A stretch of 64,000 nucleotides of DNA from Moringa oleifera (GCA_021397835.1 JAJFZO010000344.1:4650001-4714000), one strand, 5' to 3'. Positions 23,201 through 36,800 are shown, counted from the stretch's first letter. The notes: generated by a model not told the origin, from the sequence alone. Program-made: numbers and translations.

Positions 23201-26200
23201 CTCAGAAAATGGTGAGCAGGGCAAATATGCTGAAAAAGAAGAGGGTAAGACTGTTTCTGTAGTTGAAAGTTTGGGTTCAATAAGTATAAAGGAAAATTTT
23301 CTTGTCCTTGAAATGCAAAGTGGTTCTCCTAGCCATGCGAATGCTGCTTTGGCAGAGCAACAAAATGTTGATTCTGAGTTTGATCCCATTCTTCTGGGAA
23401 CACAAAGTGTTAAAAAGAAGAAGAAGAAAAGGGCGACTACCAATTATAGGGAAAGTGAAAAGTACTCTGGTTCCTTAGAAAATAGTGTGAAAGCTGTTGA
23501 GGAGCAGGGCAAGAATGCTGAAAAAGAAGACAAGTCTGATTCTGTGGTTGAAGGTTCAGAGTTAAATAGTATAAAGGAAAATTCTCTAATCAAAAGGCAA
23601 AGTGGCTCCCCAAGGCTTGGAAATACTGAGCAAGAATATGTTGGTGCCAAGGTTAATCACCTCTTTCCTGAATCACAAAATGTTAAAAGCAAACAGAAGA
23701 AGAAGAAAATAGCAAAGCCCAATTTTGTGGAAAGGGCAAAGTACTTTGGCTCCACGGACAATGATGAAAACACTGTTGAAGAGCAAGGCAAGAATGCTGA
23801 AAAAGAAGATAATGAGTCTGTTTCTGTAGTTGGTGGTCTGCAGTTGATAAGCATGGAGGAAAGTTCTCTTCTCGCTGAAAGGAAAAGTGATTCTCCAAGA
23901 TATGCACATGCTAATTTGCGGAAGCAACAAGATGTTGAAGCTGAGTTTAATCACATTTATCCTGAAAAGCAAGATGGTAAAAACAATCAGCGGAAGAAGA
24001 AAGGAGCAAAAACCAATTGTAGGGAAAGTGGAAAGTCCTTGGTAAATGGCTTTAAAGTTCACAATGTGCAGGATGTGATACAGACCTCATCATATCATTC
24101 ATATGGGGACCATGCTGCTGGCCTTTCTGAAAGTTGGACTGATAAAATAATTGAAGGTGGTGACGCTTTGGGAACACAAGTTTCAGAATGTATTCTGATG
24201 GACAAAACCTCTATAAATGATTTGCATTGCCAAGAGGAACCTGCAACTCAGGAAAGAAATAAGATAATCAAAATGATGAATCATGGAGAGGCTAATACTG
24301 GAAATTGTATTATGAAGGAGGTGGCTGTAGATTTCCCTGAAGGGCAGGTTGAACTTAAAAACAATGATAATCCTGAGGAGATGCTAATCCCAGTGCAAGA
24401 TGCAATTCAGCAGCTGGATAACAGTTCCGATAAGTACCCACTTAATTGCCAGATAAAAAGTTGTGATTTAGGTGGTAGTGATATTTCCTGCAACCATATG
24501 CAGCAGAAGAATGCAAGAGAAACTAAGATGGAAGAGGTTATTCCTTCATCCAGTTTGGTTGTCAGAAAAGATTTAACTACTCCACTTGATACTGTTAAAG
24601 AAAGCAATGATCCACAAATATTGCAGCCTTTATCGAATAGAGCATGTGTTGGTCATTCTAAGAAAAAGCTTCTCGTACTTGATTTGAATGGACTTCTTGT
24701 AGATGTTGTTGCAGGTGTTGCTAGAGGATATAAACCAGATTTTAGAGTATCAGGAAAAGCTGGTGAAGACTTGTCTTTCAAGTGCATTGTTTTCAATTCT
24801 GCTTCTTCTTTTTTCCAGTTCTATTATTCTGACTTGATTTCTTGTTGTCTTTCCAGTTTTCAAAAGGCCCTTTTGTGACGATTTTCTCAAGTTTTGCTTT
24901 GAAAGATTTGATGTCGGAATTTGGTCATCACGACTCAGGTATACTTCTGTTACTGCTTGTACTTGTTCTTTCTTTTGCTATTCCCTTGCAATTTTGTCTA
25001 TTTTTTCGATATTATTTTCAAATGGTGTTTAACATTTGTTCCCAGGAAATTCAGGTTCTCTTTTCCAGTTATGATCAATATGTGCCTCAAAGTGTTTTAA
25101 AATTTTGTGCAGGAAAAATGTGAATAAATTGGTTAGTGTTCTTTTGGGATATTCCAGACGCAATCTGCTATTTTGTTGGGTAAGCTAATTCGAGGTTTTT
25201 TGTTGTGGTTTTCGTTGATTCTAATTTTTGAGCATTAGTAATATTCTTGCAAAATATTGGTTATTTTGGAGCAGTCTGGTAACACAAATAAATTTTATAT
25301 AGTTTCTTGTAATTTTAGTGGAAATATTGTAGTGTCTTTCGATTTGGTTATCGTGTTACATTATTTTCCTTTCATAATATTGTCAGTACACAAAGGATAG
25401 ATGGGTAGAACTATTCTACAGCTCAAGAAGAGTTTTGTTTTATGGCTCCTTTGGGTTCCTAGTTAAGTAGAAGAGGAAAGATGCGTAACACTTAAAATAC
25501 TTGTATGCTCCTAAATTGATTTTAACACAGAAATTTCCTTGGTCTTGATAAGTCTTCTCTCTGTTTGTTGGCCAGTTGGGATCTTGATTAAAAATCTATG
25601 CTACATTTTCCTTCTTATTTGTCTCATTTTACAAGTGTGAGCAGGAATAATTTGTTATTGTTATGCCTATTACTAACAACCTTTATGACAGGAATGCTAA
25701 AGTAGTAACTTTTAGCGGGGTTTAATCTCTATAAGTTTCAACTTAGTAGGCAATCCACATTGACTGGGTCTGAACTTTTTCCAGTTGGTTAATCATCAGT
25801 AAATCAAGAAGTGGAAATCATGTTTTTGTAGAAGTTTCTCAACTTTCAACTACTTTAGGGCTGGCTAATCAATATAATCAGCTGGCAAACATTGGCAGCT
25901 GTGCCATTACATATGATTGTTTAATTTATGATTATTGGTTGGTTGTCTGCAGGATATGTCCCGCTGTACTAAAACAAGGTTCAAAACTATCGAGAACAAG
26001 AGTAAACCTCTTGTTTTGAAGGAACTAAAACCATTGTGGAAATATCTTGGACGTGCTTATTCATTGGGAGAGGGACCATACAATGAAACAAACACGTTGT
26101 TGTTGGATGATTCTCCCTACAAGGCTTTGCGCAATCCGGTTAATGCTTAAACCTGGGCCTCTTACCATTACTTGCTTATGCAACGTGCTTATAACTTTGG

Positions 26201-27286
26201 ATTCTATCATACTTCAGATATAAGTTTTCACTTTGGCCAACTTTTCATTGTTCAGGCATATACAGCAGTATTTCCATATTCATACAACTATGAGGACACT
26301 CAAGATTGTTCATTAGGTGAGATATTGTATCTTCAATGTATAAGTCACTGGGAAATAATAGTTACACAAAAGATGGAAATAGAATACATTTTTTAACTTC
26401 TTTAACATGGAACAAATGTGAAGGGAGTTTACATGCAGGGTTGAGACTCATGTTGGCTCGGCTTGAATTCAAAGTAGTTGAGGATGGTTGATATCACTTT
26501 TGTTTTATAGATTGAATTTTGAGTGTCTTGCCTCAAAGTAACTACCCCATCCTATTTGGGAGGGATATGGAAGCTTTTCTGAAAGAGAGGGAAATGGTGT
26601 CATATGGTGCATGTGATTTTCTGTTCTGTCATGTCATCAAATTATGTCTCATTTGAGTTCTCATGAACATTAATGTTTCTGTGTAATTAAATTGATGGCC
26701 TTGTGGAGAAGCCTGTCTGAATCCTTCATCCTGATGGACCTTGATTTTGATTTGACTTCTATTCTTTTTTATGAATATCTTAATGGGTACTGGATCACTG
26801 CTAATTTAATTTGACATTGGATCCTCTTCTTTTTTCTTTAGCTCCATCTTATTTTGTATTTTTTACCATCAATCTCAATTGTTCATTTTTGTCATCTGCA
26901 AGTCTAAATTGTGGATATCAATATTAGATTCTTGGTTTTGTTCCAGTCATTAGTTGTCAGCTTTAACTTACTTCAGAAATCTAGAGTTCTCCTGATTGAT
27001 TTTTGTAGTTGATTTCTTGTGGAAACCAGAATTTAAGAAAAACTAAAATATCATTTTTACAACTGTCATCAGTAATGTTCTCTGATCATGGTTTGCAACA
27101 GGACCTGGAGGTGATCTTCGGTTGTATCTGGAAAGGTTAGCCCTTGCTGAGGATGTTCAGAAATTTGTTGAGCAAAATCCATTTGGTCAACCAGCTATTT
27201 CAAAAACAGATACATCATGGAATTTCTACTCCAAGATTATAGGTGCTGATTCATCCAAAACTCAAGCTGATGCTGGTACTTGCTGA
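20229..27286 (+). CDS. repeat-rich protein with C-terminal FCP1/NIF-like HAD domain
   Basis: Six coding exons: 20229-24762, 24857-24938, 25113-25179, 25953-26138, 26256-26316, 27102-27286; introns are GT-AG and the total gives 1704 residues. Residues about 1-300 hold three ~65-residue units with lysine clusters resembling nuclear localisation signals; about 308-1270 hold ten ~100-residue units ending in KKKKRAK-like basic patches. The C-terminus (about 1475-1690) is an FCP1/NIF (CTD-phosphatase-like) fold: VLDLNGLLVDV, KRPFCDDFLKFCFERF, SSR-KNV, LLFCW, the KPLVLKELKPLW block, LLLDDSPYKAL and PGGDLRLYLERLA. Active enzymes have DxDxT/V in motif I; here it is D1485-L-N1487-G-L, so the second Asp is Asn and activity is doubtful. 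From memory, plant homologues share DLNG. Partner and substrate are unknown; a nuclear location is inferred from the basic clusters. ATG 20229 is the first in-frame ATG after a TGA at 20121, but the true start may lie in an upstream exon. Confidence 0.82.
21151..24045 (+). repeat. ten coding tandem repeats of ~300 bases
   Basis: Unit starts (the codons before TGCTGAAAAA) are at about 21151, 21457, 21757, 22063 and 22369, giving periods of 306, 300, 306 and 306 bases. Each unit reads AEK-D-KS-SGVEG-LLSVKESFL-SGRQ-GS-RH-H-KQED, then DHNCPESQNV, a lysine/arginine patch, and ESGKSSESSEN. The first five units are nearly identical; five later units (22670-24045) are diverged but keep the frame. Units 2+3 resemble units 4+5 pairwise. 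Confidence 0.9.
22764..22817 (+). repeat. 27-base coding tandem duplication
   Basis: Two adjacent copies of GCAAAATCTAGTTTGATGAA plus CAACAT/CAACAA add nine residues (AKSSLMKQH then AKSSLMKQQ) inside the sixth ~100-residue unit. Frame is kept. Confidence 0.9.
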
Positions 27287-27323
27287 TAGCAAAACTCAAG
27301 CTGATGCTGGTACTTGCTGATAG
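27256..27323 (+). repeat. 34-base exact tandem duplication across the stop codon
   Basis: Two exact adjacent copies (27256-27289 and 27290-27323) start CAAAACTCAAGCTGATG and end TTGCTGATAG. The first copy contains the last codons and the TGA (27284-27286) of the FCP1-like gene, so the second lies in the 3' UTR. Confidence 0.95.
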
Positions 27324-27894
27324 CAAGGGATTTCGCATATGATAATCGACCAGATTGATTATTGTTCCCAGGTGAGCTTTGGCTAAGCTGCGGCTTGGGA
27401 TTGCTTCCGACCTGGAAATGATGGAGGGCTAAAGAATTGGCTGGGGAACGATAGATTACCTTATGCACTGCACAGAATGTATTGTGGTTGGCTTCTGCAG
27501 TTGGAAGCATTTTCTTACCATGGGTCTCTTGATTTTGTCAATTTGGTGCCACTTGGTAACTTCAGTTTCAGCCATTCTTAGGATTTCAAGCATCACATAT
27601 GCAAGCATTATTCAGCGAAGATTCTTGTATCTTTTCCTTTTGAAGAGGCGTAACATGTCATTGTGAGATGAGTTTTTTTTTTTCTTTTTGGGATATATTG
27701 TTCTTTTGAAAGTCAAGTTTATGGTAAGATTCTTTGATAAACCCCCATAATGTCACCTAAATGATGGCAAGCACGTGACTGAGACAGCATTTATTTTTGT
27801 ATTTTACTAGTTAATACAACAAATTTTTGTTCATTTGTCTTTCTTGTGCCTGGATGTTGGAGATTTCCTAAGAGATGTATGTTATGGTAATAAA
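27287..27894 (+). other. 3' UTR of the FCP1-like gene
   Basis: Non-coding sequence after the stop, ending with a plausible poly(A) signal AATAAA at 27889-27894. Only short unconvincing open frames are present. Confidence 0.5.
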
Positions 27895-27895
27895 A

Positions 27896-28481
27896 GTGAT
27901 CACCGGTGGGTTTAATTGATTAATTAAATTATAATTTTTAAATTTTAAATTTTAAATTAGATTAAAATTATTTTTAATAATTCTAATTTTAAATTATAAT
28001 TAAAATTATTTTAAATATGATTTGATTATGATTTATATAAATTTTAAATCAAAATTAAAATCAACATATAAATTTAGAATTTAAATTGAAATCAAAAATT
28101 TAAATTTATAAATTTAAAATTGATGGTTTTAATTTGATTTTTAATTAAATTAATAAATATATTAAATAATTTTAAAATTTATAAAATATTTTCATTTTAA
28201 AAATATATTTTTCAATAGAAATATGCTTATTATATTATCATTAAAAAATTATTAAAATTTTTGATTTAAATATAAAATATTTTTATTAAAAAATAATCTT
28301 TTTGAATCAAATTTAAACTTAAATAATTTATGAACTTAAAATCTAAACTACTTTTAAATTGAATCTTAATCAAAAGCAAAATTTAACAGTTTATATTTTG
28401 ATTTACTTTAATCAAAAATTTTAAACAAACGATTTGAAACCAAAATCATACAAAACCGTAACTGTAGCCACCCGTATACAC
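27896..28481. repeat. AT-rich block, possible small non-autonomous DNA element
   Basis: The ends GTGATCACCGGTGGG (27896) and, reversed, GTGTATACGGGTGGC (28481) agree at 10 of 15 bases and enclose about 560 bases of nearly pure A/T palindromic sequence (TTTAAATTTTAAA runs). The flanking 8-mers agree only weakly. It may be a decayed hAT-like MITE or only low-complexity DNA. Confidence 0.3.
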
Positions 28482-31400
28482 TAAGCAATAAATATGAAAT
28501 TGACCCAAAACCAAAAACTGGCTAAATATTTATTGAAGCAAATGTAAACTGTATTCATTTTAACCTAAAACCTAACCATGCAACCCCATGTACTGTCACG
28601 ATCAAAATAATCTTCTTGAAGTTGGCAGCTGTTGCCTGTTTGAGCTCTTGAAAACTACCACATTTTTGGTGAAGCATTATACTGTTGGAAGATTTCTAGT
28701 GCTTCCCCTCTCCAATTATATAAGTTCCATGTGCTTCAACCTATTTTTAATTTTCATGGGTGGGTAGTGAATCTTAAATTAAACCTAGAAACTCTGAGTT
28801 CTGGCCCACATGGAATAACTTGCGAAGGGTACGGTTGGGCCCAAAAGCCCGTTGAATTTTATTAATTATCATTGATTATGGATGTTAAGGAAGACAAATC
28901 CCCCAACCCAACTCATTGATGAAAGGGTAGGTAAGTCCCCAAATCATGATCAAGTTGGGCATGTGCCCTAGATGTGCTTAGATTCTGATGCCCTGGAATT
29001 TCAGTTTCATGACTTGGCTGTACCCAATTGCCAGTCTTGATCTCTTGTTCAGGTTGTAGTAGTTGACCCTATTAAGCATGTACTTACCCAATCATACAAG
29101 GCATTTATTTATCAATAATTATACTTAATTAACACCTCTTGTCGGCATACTTATATATGTATTAGCAACAAAGGAAATAAAACAAGAAAGCACATATAAA
29201 TATCATGGAAGAAGCTAATTAGTACAAATACATAATGGAGTCATGTTCTCTCTTTGGTTGATAATTAACAATGAAAAATTATAATAAGTTATGTGATCTT
29301 AAATTTTGTTTGATGGGATAATTTTATCTATAAAAATTAATGAAATTATTTTTAAGATGTTAAATTTAAAAACTGAATCATATCATCACTTGGAAAGTAA
29401 TATATACACATCTTATAATAAATGGAAAATAGTGATATTGAAAGACAATTGAGGGATCCTATTATGTCCTAATCCAATTGCTTTCAACATGAAATCCTCT
29501 CTCTCTTATCATAATGACCCAATTCTAAGATTTTTTTTTTTTGACAAGTCCCATCAGAGAGCTCCTTCTTTCTTCTCTCTCTCTCTCTTATCAAGACTTC
29601 ATATTATTGAGTGGATAGGCTTTTAGCGTTTGATCCCACCTCCTTGATCACTTATTATGATTGATGTGGGTGTAGGCACACACAATGATTTTGGTGGGGT
29701 GAAGTTATTCAAAAAGGCACGCATGATGTGCCAAATCAAATTATCAAATTAAGAGAATGAATAATGAAAGGAGTGATAATGTTTTTGCTTGGGATTGGCT
29801 ATAAGCTGGTGTTGCCTGATAGAGTCAAAGGAATACCCACATGTGTTCTGTTTCGCTTTATGCATGTGCCCTTCCAATCCTTCTCTCTCAGTCTCTCTCT
29901 CTATATGTCACTGTCGCCTTATCAATTTCTCCTATACTTTCAATGCCTCTCATCTTATTGGTTGCCTATATTTACTCTTGGAAAAGCATAATTAATTCCT
30001 TCCCACTATTCCTTTTTCTTTTTTCATCTTCCCTTCAATCCTATGAAATTTGACTTGAATTTTTTTATTATAGTGAAGAAAAAAATCTTAACATGTATTT
30101 TTACAGTTCAATTAAAAAAATTTCATTCTCAAATAATTTTAAATTTGTATAAATAAATCATCAGTTTGGTTAGATATTTTGACATTTAAATAATAGAAGT
30201 TAAGTCTACATAAATAAACATTCAAAAAATTTATTAATTTAATTTATGTTGTTGTTTTAAAAAAATAATTTATTTATTTTTAATAATCATATTTCTGCAT
30301 CGTTTTGAAAGATTAACATATATAGTAGCATCAAAAAAACCATTTTGCATAAATCAAAATTTTTATCATAAAGAAAACCATTTAATTTATAACCATTCAT
30401 TAATTTTTGGTCTTCAATGGAAAGCTGGCAACCAACCTATTTATCTTTTTGTCTTCTAGTCTTTATCTTGGGAATTTGCTTTTGGATTGACAATATATCT
30501 TATTGATATGACATTGAATAAGTTTTAAATAATTGTCAATTGAATGTAATTTATTAATGCAATAAAGGGACAGAGAGAATATTAGGAATAGTATCTTCTT
30601 GTTAGCCTTCCATTGCCTTGTGTTGTTCATGCTATTACCTGTCTCTACGCTTTTGGTCCTAAAGCTCTTGGTTCCCTCTTTACTACCACTCTAGGGTTCA
30701 TCCCTAAATTTTCTCAAGACAAAAGAAAAAGAAACAAAGTTGAATTAGCATTCTCCCCAATAGTTTGACATGCCAAACATGTTTTGTTTTCTTTCTTGTT
30801 GTCACAAAGTAAACATGTTTTACCCAAATGAAAAGACATTTGGATTTTTCTCTTTTTCTTTCAATAATTGAGCTTTTGGTTTTCTCAATAATTATCTAGT
30901 CATTATCTGATTAAACGGAAATCTTATTTAAGCTCTCTTAAGGAACATTCAATTGTTCTCAGATAAATTATATAGAAACTAGCTCAAATTTTAGTTTGAT
31001 TTGCTTTGATAATTTTTTTTTTTTAAAAAAAAAACTTCTTAACCAGGAATCTTCTGACTTTTGTTCATCTCTGCAGGCAGAGTCTTGACAACCCATTCAG
31101 GTGGGCAGGGGGGAGCAGCCACAGGAATCAGACACAGCATTCTCCATTGCAGAACTGCAACCATTAGTATTAATTAATTAATTATTTTTTGTCAAACACT
31201 GACATACAACCCATTTGACCACAAGAACAGCAGCCATGATGTATATAATATTACATATCTTATTGTTTTTAATTTTGATGACTGCAAGTGGGTAATTAAT
31301 CGGCATAAAGTCTTGAAATTATAAAATAATATGGAAATGGCGTGGGAGTTGTTGCTGCTTTAATTTGGGCATAATGGCCTCCATGTGCCCTTATGTCTGC

Positions 31401-32520
31401 CTGTATTGTTTTATTTTATTAGCATCATCGTTAGCTTTGATTAATCAAGTTTATATAAGAAGAGCTACTTTTGATTAAACTATCCAATCTTGTGTTATTG
31501 AAAATTTAGAAGAAACAGAATTTGAAAGTGCAAGAAAAGAAGATCATCTTTATGGTGGCCGGCCTTCTTTCTACACCATTTTACATGTAAATTGACTAAT
31601 TAACGTAATTTACACATTGGTTTCATGAATTCTGTGCTTAATATTTCACCCTTTTCATCATACATCATTGCATCATTATCCTTAGCTATCCTTATATAGG
31701 TCAGAACAAGAACAGGGTATTTCTCGATTTTGCTAATATTGTTAAAGAAAAATATTGTAATAATAAAGGCAGCAGCTTGAAGGAGAATAGAAAGAGATGG
31801 AAATAATTGTTAGCAACCAGTTCTGCTGAGTTACACTTATATGCTAATGGGATTCATGTCATCCCTAGTCTACCCACCTAAGCAAATCATCAGAAAGCTT
31901 AATTTTTTCATCTAATCTAGAGTTTGTTTGATTCATGAAATTATGAATGATTATTTGTTCTAAGATTTCTAAAAGATCTATTCTTAGTAGTTGAATATTA
32001 TGGTAAACAAAGTTATTTCTGTTTAGCTGGAGGCAGAAATTTTATTTTATGGTTTTCAAATTGAAGCAGTTTCATATGTAATGATTGTTTTTTTGTTTGA
32101 TTTAAGGTAAATGTTTCTCTTTTCCAAATCAAAAGGTTAAAAAAGAAATCCCACTTTTGCAGGTTGGCACTCAGAAGATAAAAGCTAGCAAGCACTCATG
32201 AAGGACGAGGAGGATGTTTCCTTTCTCCTTCGTTTTCCATGCACTCTTAACAATATTATTAGAAAATCATAAGAAAATGTACTTTTAGTCTTTCTAACAA
32301 CTGGCAGCTTAGACTTAGAAGCCATAATTGTCAGTTAGATGATGGATAGTTGAGAATATTATTGATTTTTACTTGAAAGGATGAAAGTGAGAAGATCGGA
32401 TGAATTTTAATTTGGAAGACCAGTAGGTGAGTAGTGCTTTGGGAAAGGGCACCTAGACTCTGCAGCAGGTAAGAGGAAAGGAAGAATCCTCCTGTTTTCT
32501 TTGCTTTACAATGCATTAAT
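28482..32520. other. intergenic region, no gene seen
   Basis: About 4 kb of AT-rich sequence without convincing coding potential. Short CT repeats occur near 29570-29590, and T/A-rich tracts near 29530 and 31012-31031. A slightly GC-richer stretch at 31060-31150 has no open frame or motif I can name. Confidence 0.5.
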
Positions 32521-33827
32521 CCTCTCGCTCTCTCTCTCTCTCTCTTCCTGACAAAATCACATGCCCATGCAGACAGGATGCAGGACCAGACCCACCCACA
32601 TACTCATCCCACATGGATGTGTGAGACAGAGCCTAGGGGACACCTGACCCACACGTACTCCCCACGTCTCTCTCACTCTCTCCTACAAAATAGAGAAAAA
32701 GGAAAGCAGTTTTGTTATCAGTGTTTTTACCATGACCGAATTGGTTTACCCATGGGGAGGATATAACAAACCTTCCCGACTCTTGTGGCTGTCTTTCCAT
32801 TTTGTTCTCTGAGGGAACAGTGAGACAATCAGTCTCTTCTTGGATCTGCAAAGATTCCATTTCTTTTTCCCAATTTCTTTACAGCATTGGTAGTAGTTTC
32901 TTTTGCAGGCAAACTGGCGGTAATATTACTGATAACTGTGGCCTCTCTGTGCATATTGTAAAAGGGATATTGGGTCCCCTCCTCTTTTTGGTTCTATTAT
33001 GGTTTTCTCACAGCGCATTCTCTGGCTTCTTCTGCAATAAGGTACCTCGCTTATACGTGCAATAACCATTAGAGTTGATATTTGGTTTTCTGGGTCTCCT
33101 TTTCACTGTAAGTTTTGTTTCATCCGCAAAAATGTTGGAGTTCTGATAAAGTCCACAGGAAGCCACCAAAGGGTGTGTTCTTTATCCTCATCAGAGAAGT
33201 TGTGGTTTGGATTTTAGGGGAAAGGGACAAGTTTGATTTTGTGGGTATTGATAGAACACAGTGTTTGGGTTTGAGCTGTAATTAGCTGGAAAATAATGGG
33301 TTTTTTACTGATTAAATGAGGCCTTTATAGATGCACAAAATGGAGATACGTAACTTGAATATATGGTGAATTTCTATCTATGGAACTTCGATTTTTCAGT
33401 GAAATGAATATGGAAAGTGCTTTACTCTCTTTTTGGTTTCTATGGTTGGTAAAAGCTTAGTTTGTTCTCTAAATTTTGCTCCTCATTGAAGGAAAAGAGG
33501 ACTTCAGGGAAAATTATAGAATAAAAGTAGTCCAAAATTCATTGTTCTTTCACTTGGGTTTTGGTTTCAGAGGTGAACAAAGGTCCGTGAGGTATTTGGT
33601 AATCCTTATTCGGGTCACTAAGAATTGCTTAGATATATCATAGTATTATGCAGAGCAGAATCTGGTTGAGGGATTGTTGGAGAGCCTTGGATTCAAGATT
33701 CAATTGATAACTGGGGATGAGAGGCTGAAAGTTTGTAAGTAAATGATCTTAAGGGAGGAATGAGGGTGATGAAGCTATGGAAAAGAGAAGTATTGGGGCT
33801 TGTAAGTTAAGGTGATTAGCAGAAAAT
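32521..33827 (+). promoter_or_regulatory. promoter/5' UTR region of the LONGIFOLIA-like gene
   Basis: A CT microsatellite (32527-32547) and C/T-rich sequence up to about 32690 look like a plant core promoter or 5' leader. The next 1.1 kb is T-rich with several possible splice sites (for example GGTACC near 33040), so a leader intron is likely but cannot be placed. Several short upstream ATGs are present. Confidence 0.4.
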
Positions 33828-36800
33828 ATGGCTGCAAAGCTTTTACATTCATTAGCAGATGACAACCCAGATCTGCAGAAGCAAATAGGCTGCATGACTG
33901 GGATTTTTCAACTCTTTGACCGTCAACATGTCCTTACTGGTAGGCGCTTGAGCCACAGGAGGCTTCCTCCAGGTATTTATCTCACTTGGTACAGCAATGT
34001 TTGGCTTCTATTGGCTATTTCATCAATAATTTCCTTGCTTTCTTTTATTTTGCTTGCAACTGATTCGATCCATATGGGGCTTGTCATGCATTAATGCTTA
34101 AAGAACATGTATATTCTCAATCCATTGCAGCAATGCTCTTATGTGGCCGTAGTTACTACTCTTCGTGTCTGAATAATTCATCTGTCTGCAGATACTTTGG
34201 TGTCTTAATTTCCAATCCCTACCTACTATCCATCAATTCCTTGCCTGTGTAATAATTTTATATCTATGTATGATGAATGTTTTATCTCATGCTTCTGATT
34301 TCCTCATTCTGACTTTGTATCTAATGCTTCTGATTTGTAAGTTTTCAGTCCAAAGAGCACCAACTGGTTCCAAATTGTTCTTCATAGTTTTGTTAAGGAG
34401 TCTTTATGTAATCTCTTTATAACCTTTATATGCATTCTGGGGTTGAAGAAGAAGAGAGTCTGACTTGCTTTTTTGAGTTCGAACAGTGAGATTTGTCAGC
34501 ATTGCAGCCTTATTCAACTGATACTTTTGTTCTTTGCAGCTAACTCTCACTTCAACACCAATGGCTTCGAAGGAGAGCCTAATAATGCATATAATCAACA
34601 ATCGGCAACTGTAAGTTCTCTCTCTCTTTCTCTCCCTCTGGTTTATTTTGGAGGTGGAAGATTTTGCATAAGCTTGAGGCTTTGATCTTTTGATTACAGG
34701 GAATGAACTTGAGCAGGAGTGTGAATGAGAAGCAGAGGATTTCCGTAGAATCTTCAAGACCCTCTTTTTCAACCTCGTGCTCATCTTCCTTATCCTCATT
34801 GGAGTTTAATAAAACCACTCAACCAGAAGCTGCTTCCTTCGATAGAATCATCTTCCCTGAAACTCCCCCAAGAGACCCAGTGATGAACCAGGCAAGTGTG
34901 TCTCCTCATTTAGGACAACAATCTCTTGATCTTCGCGATGTGGTCAGGGACTCTATGTACAGAGAAGCCAGAGGGCTTTCAGTCAAAACAACCTCCAGAG
35001 AGGAAGTCTTGAGCCGTTCTGTGAAGCATAGAGACTCCCCAAGGCCATTACAACTGTCTAAATCAGTGGATGGATCTTATGGGATAAGTGGGAAGCAAGA
35101 TGTGCCTGTTGATCTTAAGGAATCTCTTAGAGTTCTTACTAAACTTCGGGAAGCACCTAGGCATTACAATGAAGCTAAAGAACTTCCAAGATCATCATAT
35201 GAAGCAAAAGATGGGTCTTGGAATTCAATTTCAAAGGATGCTCCTCGGTTTTCTTATGATGGAAGAGAGACAAATCGTTTATCTTTTGACTCACGAGATA
35301 TGAAATGCATGCCCAAGCGGAAAGAGCTGCCTAGACTTTCACTGGACAGCAGAGAAGGATCAGTGTGGGGTTCAAACTCTGATTTAAGAACAAATTATAT
35401 TTCTAAAAGTTTCCTGAACAGTGTCAATTCTGCTAAGAAAGTACCATCAGAATCATCGGAAAGCCAGAAGCGGCCTCCTGGAATTGTAGCAAAGTTGATG
35501 GGCTTGGAAACATTGCCAGAGTCTGCCTCAGGTAGTGAAAGTCAATCGGGTTTGATGAAAAATGGTTCAGTTGAGGATGGGAACCTCTTCTCTAGGTCAT
35601 TACGAGGAAATGATCTCAACAGGCCAATCAGAACTTCGTCCAAGTCCCCACGAAGCTCACTCAAAGATCCTAAGTCACCACGGTGGAAAAATCCTGATTT
35701 GATCATGAAACCCCTTTCTACTTCAAGATTTCCAATTGAACCAGCACCATGGAGGCAGCTGGATGGAAGTCGACGTTCCCAGAAGACAGCTTTCAGGCCT
35801 GTCAAGGTTCCAACACCAACACCTAACTCGACTTTACCTTCCATTTATAGTGAGATTGAGAATCGGTTGAAAGATCTTGAATTCAAGCAATCGGGAAAGG
35901 ATCTCAGAGCTCTTAAACAGATACTGGAAGCCATGCAAGCCAAGGGGTTCTTAGATACCAAGAAAGAAGAACAATCTTCGAACTTTCGAACTCACAGAGA
36001 TTGCGAACCAAAGGGTATGATTCCCAATCAGAGTCCTGAAGGCCAACGAAACAGGCTGAGCAACCATGTCGTTGCTTCTGCAATTAGAGATTCTGATTCT
36101 CTGAGGACTTTTGAGTCCCCAATTGTGATCATGAAACCTGCCAAACATCTTGATAAAGCTGGTAGTCCTGTCTCTTCAGCAGTTCCAATTCATAGCTCTT
36201 CTAGCCTTCACAAATCCTCAAGTCATGGAGCTGTAGATAGTAAAAGGAGTTCAATAAATGGCAAAACAGTTAAAGATCGGTCTCCTAGAAATAGTCAGGG
36301 TGACTTCTCCACTAGCTCCACTGACAAGAAAACTAGCAGCAGGAGTAACAGATCCAAACAGACTTCAACAAGGCCTCAGCAGTTGTCTAAAGAAAGTACT
36401 GGAACCTCTGTAAAGAGCTCTGGATCTATAAGCCCAAGATTGCAGCAGAGGAAGCTTGAGTTTGACAAACGATCCCGTCCACCTACCCCTCCATCTGATT
36501 CGGGCAAATCCAGAAGGCAATCCAACCGGCAGCCAAGAGAATCAAGTTCCCCAGGTGGTAAACTTCGATTAAAATCTCCCAACTTGCAGCGAAGTGATGA
36601 CCAATTGAGTCAGATAAGCAATGAATCTAGAAGTTCAAGTTACCAAGGGGATGACATATCTGTACATTCAGACAGCAGCGTTGTCTTGGACCCGAAGCAA
36701 GATGTGGAAATTACCAGTGTTGAACAATCAGTTGACATCCATGACAACCAGAGTCCATCCGTTGATGCTTTCAAGCACTCAGTTTCTGGTGCAATGCAGA

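Noticed and set aside
21151..24045. Regular repeats considered as a CRISPR or satellite array
   Set aside because: The period is a multiple of three, the frame is open throughout and the units encode a coherent protein; there are no spacers.
22520..24062. Long minus-strand open frames with serine/phenylalanine-rich proteins
   Set aside because: They are antisense shadows of the coding repeats of the FCP1-like gene and have no independent support.
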